Assembly: GCA_030529845.1 (NCBI GenBank)
Contig: JAUMWB010000003.1
Coordinates: forward strand, 62,001-126,000
Direction of reading: 5' to 3'
Origin: Rothia sp. (in: high G+C Gram-positive bacteria)
GTDB taxonomy: Bacteria; Actinomycetota; Actinomycetes; Actinomycetales; Micrococcaceae
DNA: 64,000 nt
Shown here: positions 55,598 through 64,000 of the stretch, piece by piece
Layout: each line of letters begins with the position of its first letter
How positions within the stretch are numbered: the first letter of the stretch is position 1
Made by a program: the position numbers and the translations under genes
Notes under the pieces: model-generated
Told to the model about the DNA's origin: nothing
Databases searched by the model: none
What the model saw: only the letters and a program-made list of their open reading frames with translations

Positions 55598-56301
55598 AGC
55601 AGCCGATAGAAGAACAGCCTGAGTCTGGCGCTGAACCCGGGAATCTCGGAGCCAGTTTTGAACACCTGATGGAGCTCATGCAGACCCTTCGCGGCCCCGG
55701 CGGCTGTGCCTGGACGTCCTCCCAAACCCACGCGTCCATCATGCACTACCTCGTCGAAGAAACCTACGAGGTTGCCGAAGCCGTTGAAGCCCCCGGCGGG
55801 GTCAACCTTCCCCTGCTACGGGAAGAGCTGGGGGACGTGCTGCTCAACGTCATCTTCCACGCCACTATGGCCGCTGAAACCCCTACCGACCAGGGCGGCT
55901 TCACCGTTCAGGACGTCATCGATGGGCTCGCTGCCAAACTGGTACGCCGTAACCCCCATGTCTTTGGCCCCCAGACCCCAGAAAGTGAAAAGCTCAGCGT
56001 CACCGAGATCTACGAGGCCTGGGACAGGCTCAAAAAAGCTGAAAAACCCGAACGCACCGGCCCCTTCGACGGACTCCCACCGGCCCTGCCCGCGCTCGCC
56101 CTAGCAGCTAAGGTCGATGAAAAAGCAGAGGCTGCCGGGCTTAATCTCACCGGTTCGGACGCCGGCGAGCAGCTCCCAGCCTTCGCCAATGAGCAGGAGC
56201 TGGGCGCCTACCTCTATGAGCTGGCAGCCTCCGCGCGCACCGCCGGGCTTGATGCAGAACGGGCCCTGCGGACGTATGCGCAAGGGTTGATGCGCGACTG
56301 A
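55594..56301 (+). CDS. mazG: Nucleoside triphosphate pyrophosphohydrolase
   Basis: 235 residues. The MazG all-alpha fold is visible in LMQTLRGPGGCAWTSSQTHASIMHYLVEETYEV. The metal-binding helix ExxE is in LVEETYEVAEAVE, and EELGDVLLNVIFHATMAAE follows; VRRNPHVFGP is the next block. It hydrolyses non-canonical NTPs to NMP and PPi (house-cleaning). The last ~60 residues are a partial second domain; Escherichia MazG is about 260 residues. It overlaps add by 4 bases, so the two are coupled. Confidence 0.92.
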   Translation: MKQPIEEQPESGAEPGNLGASFEHLMELMQTLRGPGGCAWTSSQTHASIMHYLVEETYEVAEAVEAPGGVNLPLLREELGDVLLNVIFHATMAAETPTDQGGFTVQDVIDGLAAKLVRRNPHVFGPQTPESEKLSVTEIYEAWDRLKKAEKPERTGPFDGLPPALPALALAAKVDEKAEAAGLNLTGSDAGEQLPAFANEQELGAYLYELAASARTAGLDAERALRTYAQGLMRD

Positions 56302-56307
56302 CACGGC

Positions 56308-56414
56308 GGGGTGGCGGTGCTCTGGCAGCCCGCTGGCTCGGGGCTGGCGTGAATCATGACGAGCCGCCAGGCGAGGAATGAGAGGGTCGGCGGGCAGAAG
56401 AGCACCGCCACCCC
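56308..56414. repeat. Dispersed hairpin-forming repeat, copy C
   Basis: A perfect 16-bp outer stem (GGGGTGGCGGTGCTCT at 56308-56323, AGAGCACCGCCACCCC at 56399-56414). In reverse complement, its interior (GCCGACCCTCTC, GATTCACGCCAGCC, CGAGCCAGC) matches copies at 14.7 and 36.8 kb. It may double as the terminator of mazG. The rest of the 56302-56633 gap holds the eno promoter (GGTAGACT-type -10 near 56528). Confidence 0.55.
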
Positions 56415-56534
56415 ACCAGCACCGCCATAAGGTAGTTGTGACCCGTTGGTCAGAATCCCACAAAACCTCAGAAGTGCTGAAGAAAACCGTTGGAAATGTT
56501 GAATTCCTGTGTGCTTATGTGGGTTTTTTGGTAG

Positions 56535-57914
<1,380 letters not shown>

Positions 57915-57951
57915 TCTGCCCACTCTCTAAGGTAAGAGAGTAAGGACGCCC

Positions 57952-57984
57952 GTGCCCCGGCCAGGTTGCCCCTGGCCGGGGCAC
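57952..57984 (+). terminator. Terminator after enolase
   Basis: A perfect 14-bp stem GTGCCCCGGCCAGG / CCTGGCCGGGGCAC with a 5-base loop, then TTCCCTTT. It probably reduces readthrough into ftsB. Confidence 0.85.
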
Positions 57985-58079
57985 TTCCCTTTAAGGGCGA
58001 AGGCAGGAACCGTTCAGCGGGTGCCCAGTTCAGACGGTAAAATAGGAAAATCACGGATGAGAGGGCAGGAAAAGCACTT

Positions 58080-58739
58080 ATGGCACGCACACCGGGTAAA
58101 AAACCCAACCCCATCGCAGCCTTCTTCGGCTTCGGCCTGGGCAAGCCGGCGTCCGCCCCCTCCCGGGAAAAGCAGGCCAAATCCCGCCGCGCCAGGGCAG
58201 CCAAACCCCTGCGCGCTGAGACCGCAGAAACCCCCGCACAGGAGCTGGCCACCCCGGTAGCCGCCCACTCCTTTAGCGGGCACTTCATCACCTTCGCCAT
58301 CGTGCTGGTGATCATCGCCCTGTCGGTCTATAACCCCCTGACCTCCTTTATCCGTCAGAACAACGAAATTAACGACGCCAAAGCCAGCATCGCTGCCCTG
58401 CAAGCCGAACAGGACTCACTAAACGCCCAGGTCAGCTGGTGGCAGGACGACAACTACGTCAAACAACAGGCTAAAAGCCGTCTCTTCTACGTACAGCCGG
58501 GGGAGACCCCCTACCTGGTCGTGGGCCTGGACTCCACCAGCGAACTAGCGGACGATACCAGCGCATCGGCTAAAACCGCCCCCGAAGACTCCTGGACCAC
58601 CAAACTCTGGGGCTCCCTGCAACTAGCTGCTGAAGACACCTCCGTCAGCAGCCCCGCCTCCGAGAGCTCAAGTAGCCCGAGCGCCAGCACCTCAGCTACC
58701 CCGAGCGCAGAGCCCACCGCTACCGGCACCACCCGCTAG
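58080..58739 (+). CDS. FtsB/DivIC-family septum formation initiator
   Basis: 219 residues. A basic cytoplasmic N-terminus of ~65 residues, one membrane segment (FITFAIVLVIIALSVY), then a periplasmic-side coiled coil (INDAKASIAALQAEQDSLNA) and the WWQDDNYVKQQAKSRLFYVQPGE box typical of actinobacterial FtsB/DivIC. The Ser/Ala/Thr-rich tail is low complexity. It would join the FtsQLB divisome complex. The family is conserved next to eno in these bacteria. Confidence 0.87.
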   Translation: MARTPGKKPNPIAAFFGFGLGKPASAPSREKQAKSRRARAAKPLRAETAETPAQELATPVAAHSFSGHFITFAIVLVIIALSVYNPLTSFIRQNNEINDAKASIAALQAEQDSLNAQVSWWQDDNYVKQQAKSRLFYVQPGETPYLVVGLDSTSELADDTSASAKTAPEDSWTTKLWGSLQLAAEDTSVSSPASESSSSPSASTSATPSAEPTATGTTR

Positions 58740-58782
58740 CGCCGGTAGACTAGAAAAATCAGCACCACCCTCTAAGGACACC

Positions 58783-59364
58783 ATGACCACACCCGCAAGC
58801 ACCGAGCACCAGCCCCAGGGCTTCGGCGTCACCGCCGAAACCCTCACCCCCACCGAGCTAGATCTGAAAGTGCTCTCAGCCCAGCTAGGTCGCACCGTGC
58901 GCGACGTTGTAGAAATCCCGGCCCGTTGCGTCTGCGGCAACCCCCTGGTCGCTGCCACCGCCCCGCGCCTGGCCAACGGCTCACCCTTCCCCACCACCTT
59001 CTACCTGGCCCACCCCGTCATCACCGCCGCAGCTTCCCGCCTTGAAGCAGAAGGTGCCATGTACGAGATGACCGATGAAGTCACCGACGACGAAGAAAAA
59101 GCTGCTGCCTACCGGGGAGCCCACGAGAACTACCTGGCAGAGCGCGAACGTATCCGTGTCAAAGCCGGCCTAGAAGATGTGCCCGAAATTGAGGGCGTTT
59201 CAGCAGGCGGCATGCCCACCCGAATCAAGTGTCTGCACGCTGTGCTCGGCCACACCCTAGCTGTTGGTCGTGGCATCAACCCCTACGGGGATGCAACCCT
59301 CGACCTGATTGCCGAGTGGTGGACCCCCGAAACCTGCCACTGCGACCCCGCCTGGCGCAACTAG
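58783..59364 (+). CDS. DUF501-family protein
   Basis: 193 residues of the DUF501 family. LSAQLGRTVRDVVEIPARCVCGNPLV, the FPTTFYLAHPVITAAASRLE block, MPTRIKCLHAVLGHTLAVG and a final CHCDPAWRN are the family's conserved segments. Invariant Cys and His residues suggest metal binding, but the function is unknown. It is almost always found between ftsB and ppx in actinobacteria, as here. Confidence 0.9.
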   Translation: MTTPASTEHQPQGFGVTAETLTPTELDLKVLSAQLGRTVRDVVEIPARCVCGNPLVAATAPRLANGSPFPTTFYLAHPVITAAASRLEAEGAMYEMTDEVTDDEEKAAAYRGAHENYLAERERIRVKAGLEDVPEIEGVSAGGMPTRIKCLHAVLGHTLAVGRGINPYGDATLDLIAEWWTPETCHCDPAWRN

Positions 59365-59429
59365 TCGCCCACCGGCGTCCGCCCCCCATACATCACCTAT
59401 ACCTGCCCTACGAGTCACCGGGAGTAACC

Positions 59430-60386
59430 ATGCGCGTTGGCGCTATCGACTGCGGAACCAACTCAATTCGCCTGCTCATTGCCGAGGCCGAAGCCACCGA
59501 AGAGGGCTTTGTGCTCACCGACCTTGAGCGTCGCATGAAGATTGTGCGCCTGGGCAAGGGCGTGGACGCCACCGGCTGGCTGGCCAAAGAATCCCTGGAA
59601 CGCACGTTCGCCGCGGCCCGTGAATACGCCGACCTGCTGCGCGAATACGGGGTGGAGCACGTACGCTTTGCTGCCACCAGCGCCACCCGCGACGCGGGTA
59701 ACCGCCAAATCTTTATCGACGGAATCCGCGAGATTCTTGGGGTAGAACCCGAGGTCATTACCGGCCGTGAAGAGGCCGAGCTTTCCTTCGCCGGGGCTGT
59801 CTCGTCAGTGGGCAATAGCGAGGAGATGACTCTGGTAATTGACCTGGGGGGCGGCTCCACCGAGTTCGTGCTGGGAAACAAGGACGGCCTGGTCGCAGCT
59901 CGCTCGGTTGATATCGGCTGCGTGCGCATGACCGAACGCCACATCAGTTCTGACCCCGCTAACGTCACCCAGGTTGCCCGCGTCATTGCAGATACCGACC
60001 GGGCCATTGCAACCGCCAGCGCCTCTGTCGATTTGTCTGCTGCCCGCCGCGTCGTGGGCGTGGCCGGAACCGTCACCACCGTGGCTGCCCACGCGATGGG
60101 TCTTGACTCCTACGACCCCGAAAAAATTGACCGGGCCGAGATCGCTATCAAGGACATCTCACGCACCGCAGCCGACATGGTAGCGACGACCAGCGCCGAC
60201 CGCGCCACTCTGCCCTACATGCACGAGGGTCGCGTAGACGTCATTCCGGCAGGCTCCGTCGTCTGGGCCCGCATCGTTGAACGCATCAGCACCCTGACCG
60301 GGGGAGCGGTTACCAGCGCCATTGCCTCAGAAAAAGACATCCTCGATGGCCTGGCCCTCTCGGTAGCCGAACGCGCCAGCCGCTAG
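59430..60386 (+). CDS. Ppx/GppA-family exopolyphosphatase
   Basis: 318 residues. The sugar kinase/Hsp70/actin-like fold is seen in MRVGAIDCGTNSIRLLIAEA (phosphate 1) and VIDLGGGSTEFVLGNKDGLV (phosphate 2). TSATRDAGNR and TGREEAELSFAGAV are family blocks. It hydrolyses terminal phosphate from polyphosphate or ppp(p)Gpp. Short Ppx of this size lack the C-terminal HD domain of E. coli Ppx. ATG 59430 has GGGAG upstream; the frame is open from 59229 only because it shadows the DUF501 gene. Confidence 0.92.
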   Translation: MRVGAIDCGTNSIRLLIAEAEATEEGFVLTDLERRMKIVRLGKGVDATGWLAKESLERTFAAAREYADLLREYGVEHVRFAATSATRDAGNRQIFIDGIREILGVEPEVITGREEAELSFAGAVSSVGNSEEMTLVIDLGGGSTEFVLGNKDGLVAARSVDIGCVRMTERHISSDPANVTQVARVIADTDRAIATASASVDLSAARRVVGVAGTVTTVAAHAMGLDSYDPEKIDRAEIAIKDISRTAADMVATTSADRATLPYMHEGRVDVIPAGSVVWARIVERISTLTGGAVTSAIASEKDILDGLALSVAERASR

Positions 60387-60395
60387 GAGCCGCCC

Positions 60396-61802
60396 ATGGC
60401 CTTTCGGCGACTCTCCACCGGCACCGCCCTGCTCACCAGCGGACTTGCCCTCACAACAGCCCTGGCCCTAGGCGTCCTACCGGCTCGTGCTACCACCGCT
60501 AGCCCCTCTGCCAGTGCTTCAGCTACGGCGACGTCTAAGGCTAGCGCCAGCCCCAGTGCCCTGGCCTCGGTGCCCACCATTGCTGCACCAAAGGGCGACT
60601 CTATCCGTGCCCGCCAGTACTGGCTGACCCAGTACGGCTTTACCGACCTGTGGAAGCAGACCACGGGTAAGGGGGTGACTGTGGCTGTGATCGATACCGG
60701 TGTGGACGGCACCCACCAGGACCTGGCCGGTAACGTAGAAAGCGGCTACGACGCCTCGACCGGAACGACCAAGAATAAGGGCTGGAAGGGCCTGGGTATT
60801 GAACCCGAGCACGGTACCCTGGTTGCCTCGGTCATCGCAGGGCACGGCCACGATGACGGAACCACCCCAGCTAACTCCGGTGAGCCCGGGGACTCAGCCG
60901 GCATGATCGGCGTAGCCCCAGACGCCACAATCCTGCCCATTGCCCTAGAACTCGGTACCACCGGTGCCACTACCCGCTCGGTCGATGAGCAGATTCCCGA
61001 CGCCGTGCGCTACGCCGTCGACCAGGGAGCAGATATCATCAATCTGTCTGTGGGATCCGATAAAACCAGCTGGCCCCAATCCTGGGACTCAGCCTTTGCC
61101 TACGCCGAAGAAAAAGGCGTCATTATCATCGCCTCTGCCGGCAACCGCGGTGCTGGCCTCACCCAGGTGGGCGCCCCCGCCACCATGCCCGGGGTGCTGA
61201 CTGTCGGCGGTGTAGATAAGAATAAGCAGGATTCCTGGTCCTCATCCTCTCAAGGTATCTCTATAGCGGTATCTGCTCCCAGTGAGTCCATGATCGGCGC
61301 TATCCCCAACAACAAGTACGCCACCTGGTCGGGAACCTCAGCGGCCGCTCCCATCGTCGCCGGTCTTGCTGCCCTCATCATGGAGGAATACCCCGACCTA
61401 ACCGGCAACCAGGTGATCCAGCGCATCATCGCTTCCAGCGACGATGCAGGGGCGGACGGACGCGACGCTCTCTACGGCTACGGCATCATCAACCCCAAGG
61501 CTGCTCTCGCCGAATCGACTCCAGATGACACCGACACCAACCCCCTGGGCTCCATGAACGACTGGATTAACGTCCACCGCAAAACCACCGCCTCAGCTGC
61601 CCCCAGCGTCAGTGAAACCCCCGTCCACCAGGCCGGTGAAACCATCACCGAGGCAGCCGCCCCCGCACCCGTCCGCCCCGTTGAAGACTCCGGCATCCTG
61701 CCCTTCATCGTGCTGGCAGCCTTCACCCTGTGGGTCGGCATCATCACCTTCGGCTCCATTCACCAGCTGACCAATATCGTGAAGCGTAGCCGTCGCCGCT
61801 AG
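60396..61802 (+). CDS. Membrane-anchored S8 subtilisin (mycosin-like)
   Basis: 468 residues. A signal peptide (cut after ~ALGVLPARA) precedes a low-complexity Ala/Ser/Thr stretch and the protease domain. The catalytic triad is clear: Asp in VTVAVIDTGVDGTH, His in EHGTLVASVIAGHG and Ser in GTSAAAPIVAGLAAL. The C-terminal TM segment (ILPFIVLAAFTLWVGIITF) with a basic tail KRSRRR anchors it outside. The RARQYWLTQYGFTDLW start and the layout resemble mycosins of type VII secretion, but no ESX genes are nearby. It starts 9 bases after ppx. Confidence 0.9.
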   Translation: MAFRRLSTGTALLTSGLALTTALALGVLPARATTASPSASASATATSKASASPSALASVPTIAAPKGDSIRARQYWLTQYGFTDLWKQTTGKGVTVAVIDTGVDGTHQDLAGNVESGYDASTGTTKNKGWKGLGIEPEHGTLVASVIAGHGHDDGTTPANSGEPGDSAGMIGVAPDATILPIALELGTTGATTRSVDEQIPDAVRYAVDQGADIINLSVGSDKTSWPQSWDSAFAYAEEKGVIIIASAGNRGAGLTQVGAPATMPGVLTVGGVDKNKQDSWSSSSQGISIAVSAPSESMIGAIPNNKYATWSGTSAAAPIVAGLAALIMEEYPDLTGNQVIQRIIASSDDAGADGRDALYGYGIINPKAALAESTPDDTDTNPLGSMNDWINVHRKTTASAAPSVSETPVHQAGETITEAAAPAPVRPVEDSGILPFIVLAAFTLWVGIITFGSIHQLTNIVKRSRRR

Positions 61803-61993
61803 CCTCACCGGAGGCTCATCTAGCCTTCATCAAATCTTCACCCCCGCTTGAAAGACTAGTCACCAGCAGGGCGAGAAACGCTCACAGCAAATACCCCGTC
61901 CAAAACTATGCTTAACCCCCGCAAAAGTGGCAATATAAGCATGGAGACTTTTTGCCGGAACACCGGCACTACACCAACAGGAAGTTAACTCGC

Positions 61994-63379
61994 ATGGCAT
62001 TCAACAAGATTGCACAGGACCGCCCCCGCGTCCTTATCGTCGGCGGCGGCTACGTCGGCTTCACCGTCGCAAAGAAGATCCAGAAGGTCATCAAGGAGTC
62101 CGGCGGCGTCGTCACCGTTGTCGACCCCAACCCCTACATGACCTACCAGCCCTTCCTCCCCGAAGTTGCAGCAGGCTCCATGGAAGGCCGTAACGCCACC
62201 GTACCCCTGCGCCAGCACCTGCGCGACTCAGAAATCATCGGCGGCCGCGTCGTAGCCATCAACCACGCGACCAAGACCGCGACCATCGAACCCATCAACG
62301 CCGGTGAAACCTTCGAACTGACCTACGACGAAATCGTCCTGGGCGCAGGCGCCGTCACCCGTGCCTTCCCCATCCCCGGCCTGGCCGAGGTTGCCATCGG
62401 CATGAAGACCGTTGAAGAAGCAGTATCTGTTCGCAACTGGGTTCTCGAGCGCATCGAAATCGCCTCCCTGACCACCGACGAGGACGAGCGCCGTCGCGCC
62501 CTCACCTTCGTCATCGTCGGCGGCGGTTTCGCAGGTGTTGAAACCATCTCCGAACTCGAAGACATGGCCCGTGAAGCTGTTAACCGCAACGACCGCCTGC
62601 GCATCTCAGACCTGCGCTTCGTCATGGTTGAAGCAGCCCCCCGCATCATGCCCGAGGTCCCCGCAGACCGCGCCGAAAAGGTTGTCGCTGAACTGCGCGC
62701 CCGCGGCATCGAGGTCCTGCTTAACACCTCACTCTCCGACGCTACCGACGGTCACCTACAGCTCATCAACATGGGCGACAAGTCACCCGCCGGTGAACTC
62801 GACACCGACACCCTGATCTGGACTGCCGGCGTAGCAGCATCCCCCATGCTCAAGGACACCGACTTCCCCATCGACGAGCGCGGCCGCGTGCGTGTGCAGG
62901 CTGACCTGCGCGTTGCTGGCGATGAGGGCATCATCGAGGACGCCTGGGCAGCAGGCGACAACGCAGCTGTACCCGACCTCTCCGGTGGCGGCGTCGGCGG
63001 CTTCTGCGTACCTAACGCCCAGCACGCCTCCCGCCAGGCCCTCAAGCTGGCAGAAAACCTGCTGGCCAAGCGCCGCGGGGAAGCTCTGACCGACTACTAC
63101 CACGAGACTATCGGCGTTGTCGCCGGCCTGGGGCTGTGGAAGGGCGTAGCTAACTTCAAGGGCAAGACTATCGGCGGCCCCCTGGCCTGGCTCATGCACC
63201 GCGGCTACCACGGTACCGCTATCCCCACCACCGAGCGTACCGCCCGTGTTATGGCCACCTGGGCCCTGAACCAGATCTTCGGCCGTGATACCTCATCGAT
63301 CCGTCACCAGCGTTCACCCCGCCGTGCCTTCCAGCAGGCTACCGGCACCGCACCCGAGAAGACCAAGGCAAAGCTCTAG
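61994..63379 (+). CDS. ndh: Type II NADH dehydrogenase
   Basis: 461 residues, FAD-dependent non-proton-pumping NADH:menaquinone oxidoreductase on the inner face of the membrane. The N-terminal FAD motif is VLIVGGGYVGFTVAKKI, the NADH motif VIVGGGFAGVETISELEDM, and AAGDNAAVPDLSGGG is the conserved ATD/FAD end. Two quinone-side motifs are seen in the last third (QHASRQALKLAENLL). ATG 61994 with AGGAAG upstream is preferred over the in-frame 61952 start. Confidence 0.93.
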   Translation: MAFNKIAQDRPRVLIVGGGYVGFTVAKKIQKVIKESGGVVTVVDPNPYMTYQPFLPEVAAGSMEGRNATVPLRQHLRDSEIIGGRVVAINHATKTATIEPINAGETFELTYDEIVLGAGAVTRAFPIPGLAEVAIGMKTVEEAVSVRNWVLERIEIASLTTDEDERRRALTFVIVGGGFAGVETISELEDMAREAVNRNDRLRISDLRFVMVEAAPRIMPEVPADRAEKVVAELRARGIEVLLNTSLSDATDGHLQLINMGDKSPAGELDTDTLIWTAGVAASPMLKDTDFPIDERGRVRVQADLRVAGDEGIIEDAWAAGDNAAVPDLSGGGVGGFCVPNAQHASRQALKLAENLLAKRRGEALTDYYHETIGVVAGLGLWKGVANFKGKTIGGPLAWLMHRGYHGTAIPTTERTARVMATWALNQIFGRDTSSIRHQRSPRRAFQQATGTAPEKTKAKL

Positions 63380-63447
63380 GAACTTTTCTGGTATAAATGT
63401 ATAAGCGATAGCGCTCGCTGGGGTTCACCCTGCGGGCGCCCGCTCAA

Positions 63448-63521
63448 GGCCCTATAGCCCAATTGGCAGAGGCAGAGGACTTAAAATCCTTGTGTTCCGG
63501 GTTCGAGTCCCGGTGGGGCTA
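63448..63521 (+). tRNA. tRNA with UAA anticodon (Leu), short variable arm
   Basis: A complete cloverleaf: acceptor GGCCCTA/TGGGGCT (G-U pairs at the end), D arm with TAGCCCAATTGGCAGAGGCA, anticodon stem GAGGA/TCCTT with loop CTTAAAA (anticodon TAA), a 5-base variable loop, and T arm CCGGG-TTCGAGT-CCCGG. CCA is not fully encoded (ACA follows). A leucine tRNA normally has a long variable arm; this one does not, which is unusual. A terminator follows immediately. Confidence 0.8.
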
Positions 63522-63522
63522 C

Positions 63523-63573
63523 AAAAAAGAGAGTACGCCATAATGCGCGAAGCGCAGGCGTACTCTCTTTTTT
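63523..63573 (+). terminator. Terminator of the tRNA gene
   Basis: A perfect 17-bp stem (63523-63539 with 63557-63573) ending in six T, with an inner TGCGC-GAA-GCGCA hairpin. A second copy of the hairpin occurs 99 bases on. Confidence 0.88.
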
Positions 63574-63685
63574 GTAGCCTGGCGTTCAAAATTGCCACCG
63601 ATGTGGCGATTTTAGCCAGCTGAAACTGTGCTGACGCCATAATGCGCGAAGCGCAGGCGTACTCTCTTTTTTGTTGCCTGGCGTT
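63535..63685 (+). repeat. Direct repeat of the tRNA terminator region
   Basis: 63535-63586 is repeated at 63634-63685 (52 bases, one mismatch, offset 99). A spacer containing ATTGCCACCGATGTGGCGAT lies between. A tandem terminator or a recombination scar. Confidence 0.8.
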
Positions 63686-63713
63686 AAGCGTGCGGGTAAC
63701 ACTTGCATGGCAT

Positions 63714-63760
63714 ATCGTTAAACGATAATATCGATAAGCAATAGTATTGAAAAACGATAT
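63714..63760. promoter_or_regulatory. Candidate operator/promoter of the last gene
   Basis: ATCGTT-A-AACGAT (63714-63726) is a perfect 13-base inverted repeat; TATCGATA (63729-63736) and another half-site AACGATAT (63753-63760) follow. Spacing suits a repressor acting at the promoter of the gene starting at 63819. Confidence 0.4.
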
Positions 63761-63818
63761 GTGGTTGGTGTTGGGGGTTCATAAGAACAACCCCCATCCG
63801 GCCAGTAAGGAGGCAACT

Positions 63819-64000
63819 GTGCCTACTGATGCTCCCAGAAAGAAAAATTTCTGGTCGATGGATGTAACTGCACTAGCTCTGCTCTGCAGTCTGTTTCTCG
63901 TCACCTACATCCTGAATGTATTTGTCGATCGGAAGTTCCATACCTTCCTCAGCCCGGCAATTGAAGGCGGAATCAGCTTTGACCTGGCAGCCGGAGGTCC
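63819..64000 (+). CDS. Small membrane protein, partial
   Basis: The first 60 codons only, running off the window. The GTG start has AAGGAGGCAAC upstream. The product begins MPTDAPRKKNFWSMDVTALA, followed by one hydrophobic segment (LLCSLFLVTYILNVFV) and a soluble loop. This resembles the start of DUF2975-type four-helix membrane proteins, which sit next to a small HTH regulator. The assignment is tentative because most of the gene is outside. Confidence 0.5.
   Translation, partial: MPTDAPRKKNFWSMDVTALALLCSLFLVTYILNVFVDRKFHTFLSPAIEGGISFDLAAGG

Overview
The window comes from a high-GC Gram-positive chromosome of the Actinomycetota, most likely Rothia or a close relative in Micrococcaceae. This rests on the actinobacterial four-gene sdhCDAB layout, the DUF6350, DUF501 and FtsB/DivIC families, the gene order eno-ftsB-DUF501-ppx, frequent GTG starts and strongly GC-biased third codon positions. 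The genus is inference; no database was searched.

Layout. 1-8.0 kb: end of a Tex-type S1 protein, two aldo/keto reductases, an MFS exporter, a Tat-type secreted protein and a SWIM/SNF2 helicase. 8.3-12.2 kb: a decayed PIN-domain toxin-antitoxin pair, an SDR, a DUF6350 membrane protein and a small membrane protein. 12.3-22.8 kb: housekeeping (purN, purH, glyA, folD, trpS), a VWA/solute-binding fusion lipid-anchored or membrane-anchored protein, TetR and GntR regulators, and a 2'-5' RNA ligase-like gene. 22.76-36.76 kb: an AT-richer, IS-scarred island. 36.9-64 kb: an AztD-like lipoprotein with a Zur-like box, manC, sdhCDAB, an M20 hydrolase, a nucleoside uptake and salvage block (BMP lipoprotein, ABC ATPase, two permeases, cdd, deoA, add), mazG, eno, ftsB, DUF501, ppx, a mycosin-like S8 protease, NDH-2, a tRNA with a UAA anticodon, and the start of a membrane protein.

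The most interesting content is the island. It carries a RiPP cluster that looks like a class V lanthipeptide (lanthidin) pathway. In order: ABC exporter or immunity pair, 45-residue membrane peptide, APH-type kinase (LanK-like), HopA1-like lyase (LanY-like), three tandem precursor genes, a HFCD flavoprotein cysteine decarboxylase (LanD-like), a second degenerate APH-like protein (LanX-like), and an M16B protease pair. A convergent two-component system follows. The cores end in Thr-x4-Cys and begin with Ser/Thr-Pro-x-Cys. This predicts a nisin-ring-B-like (methyl)lanthionine plus a C-terminal AviMeCys macrocycle. The Thr-x4-Cys spacing is that of thioviridamide-type AviMeCys rings, but no YcaO/TfuA is present.

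Two genes of this cluster, the first precursor and the second APH-like gene, are frameshifted at G homopolymers, and each is restored by removing one G. The choices are phase variation, decay or base-call error. The island appears to sit in the 3' end of the RNA ligase gene: the gene's C-terminal coding end and its terminator arm occur again, diverged, at the far side, and the same 15-bp IS3-type end occurs near both borders.
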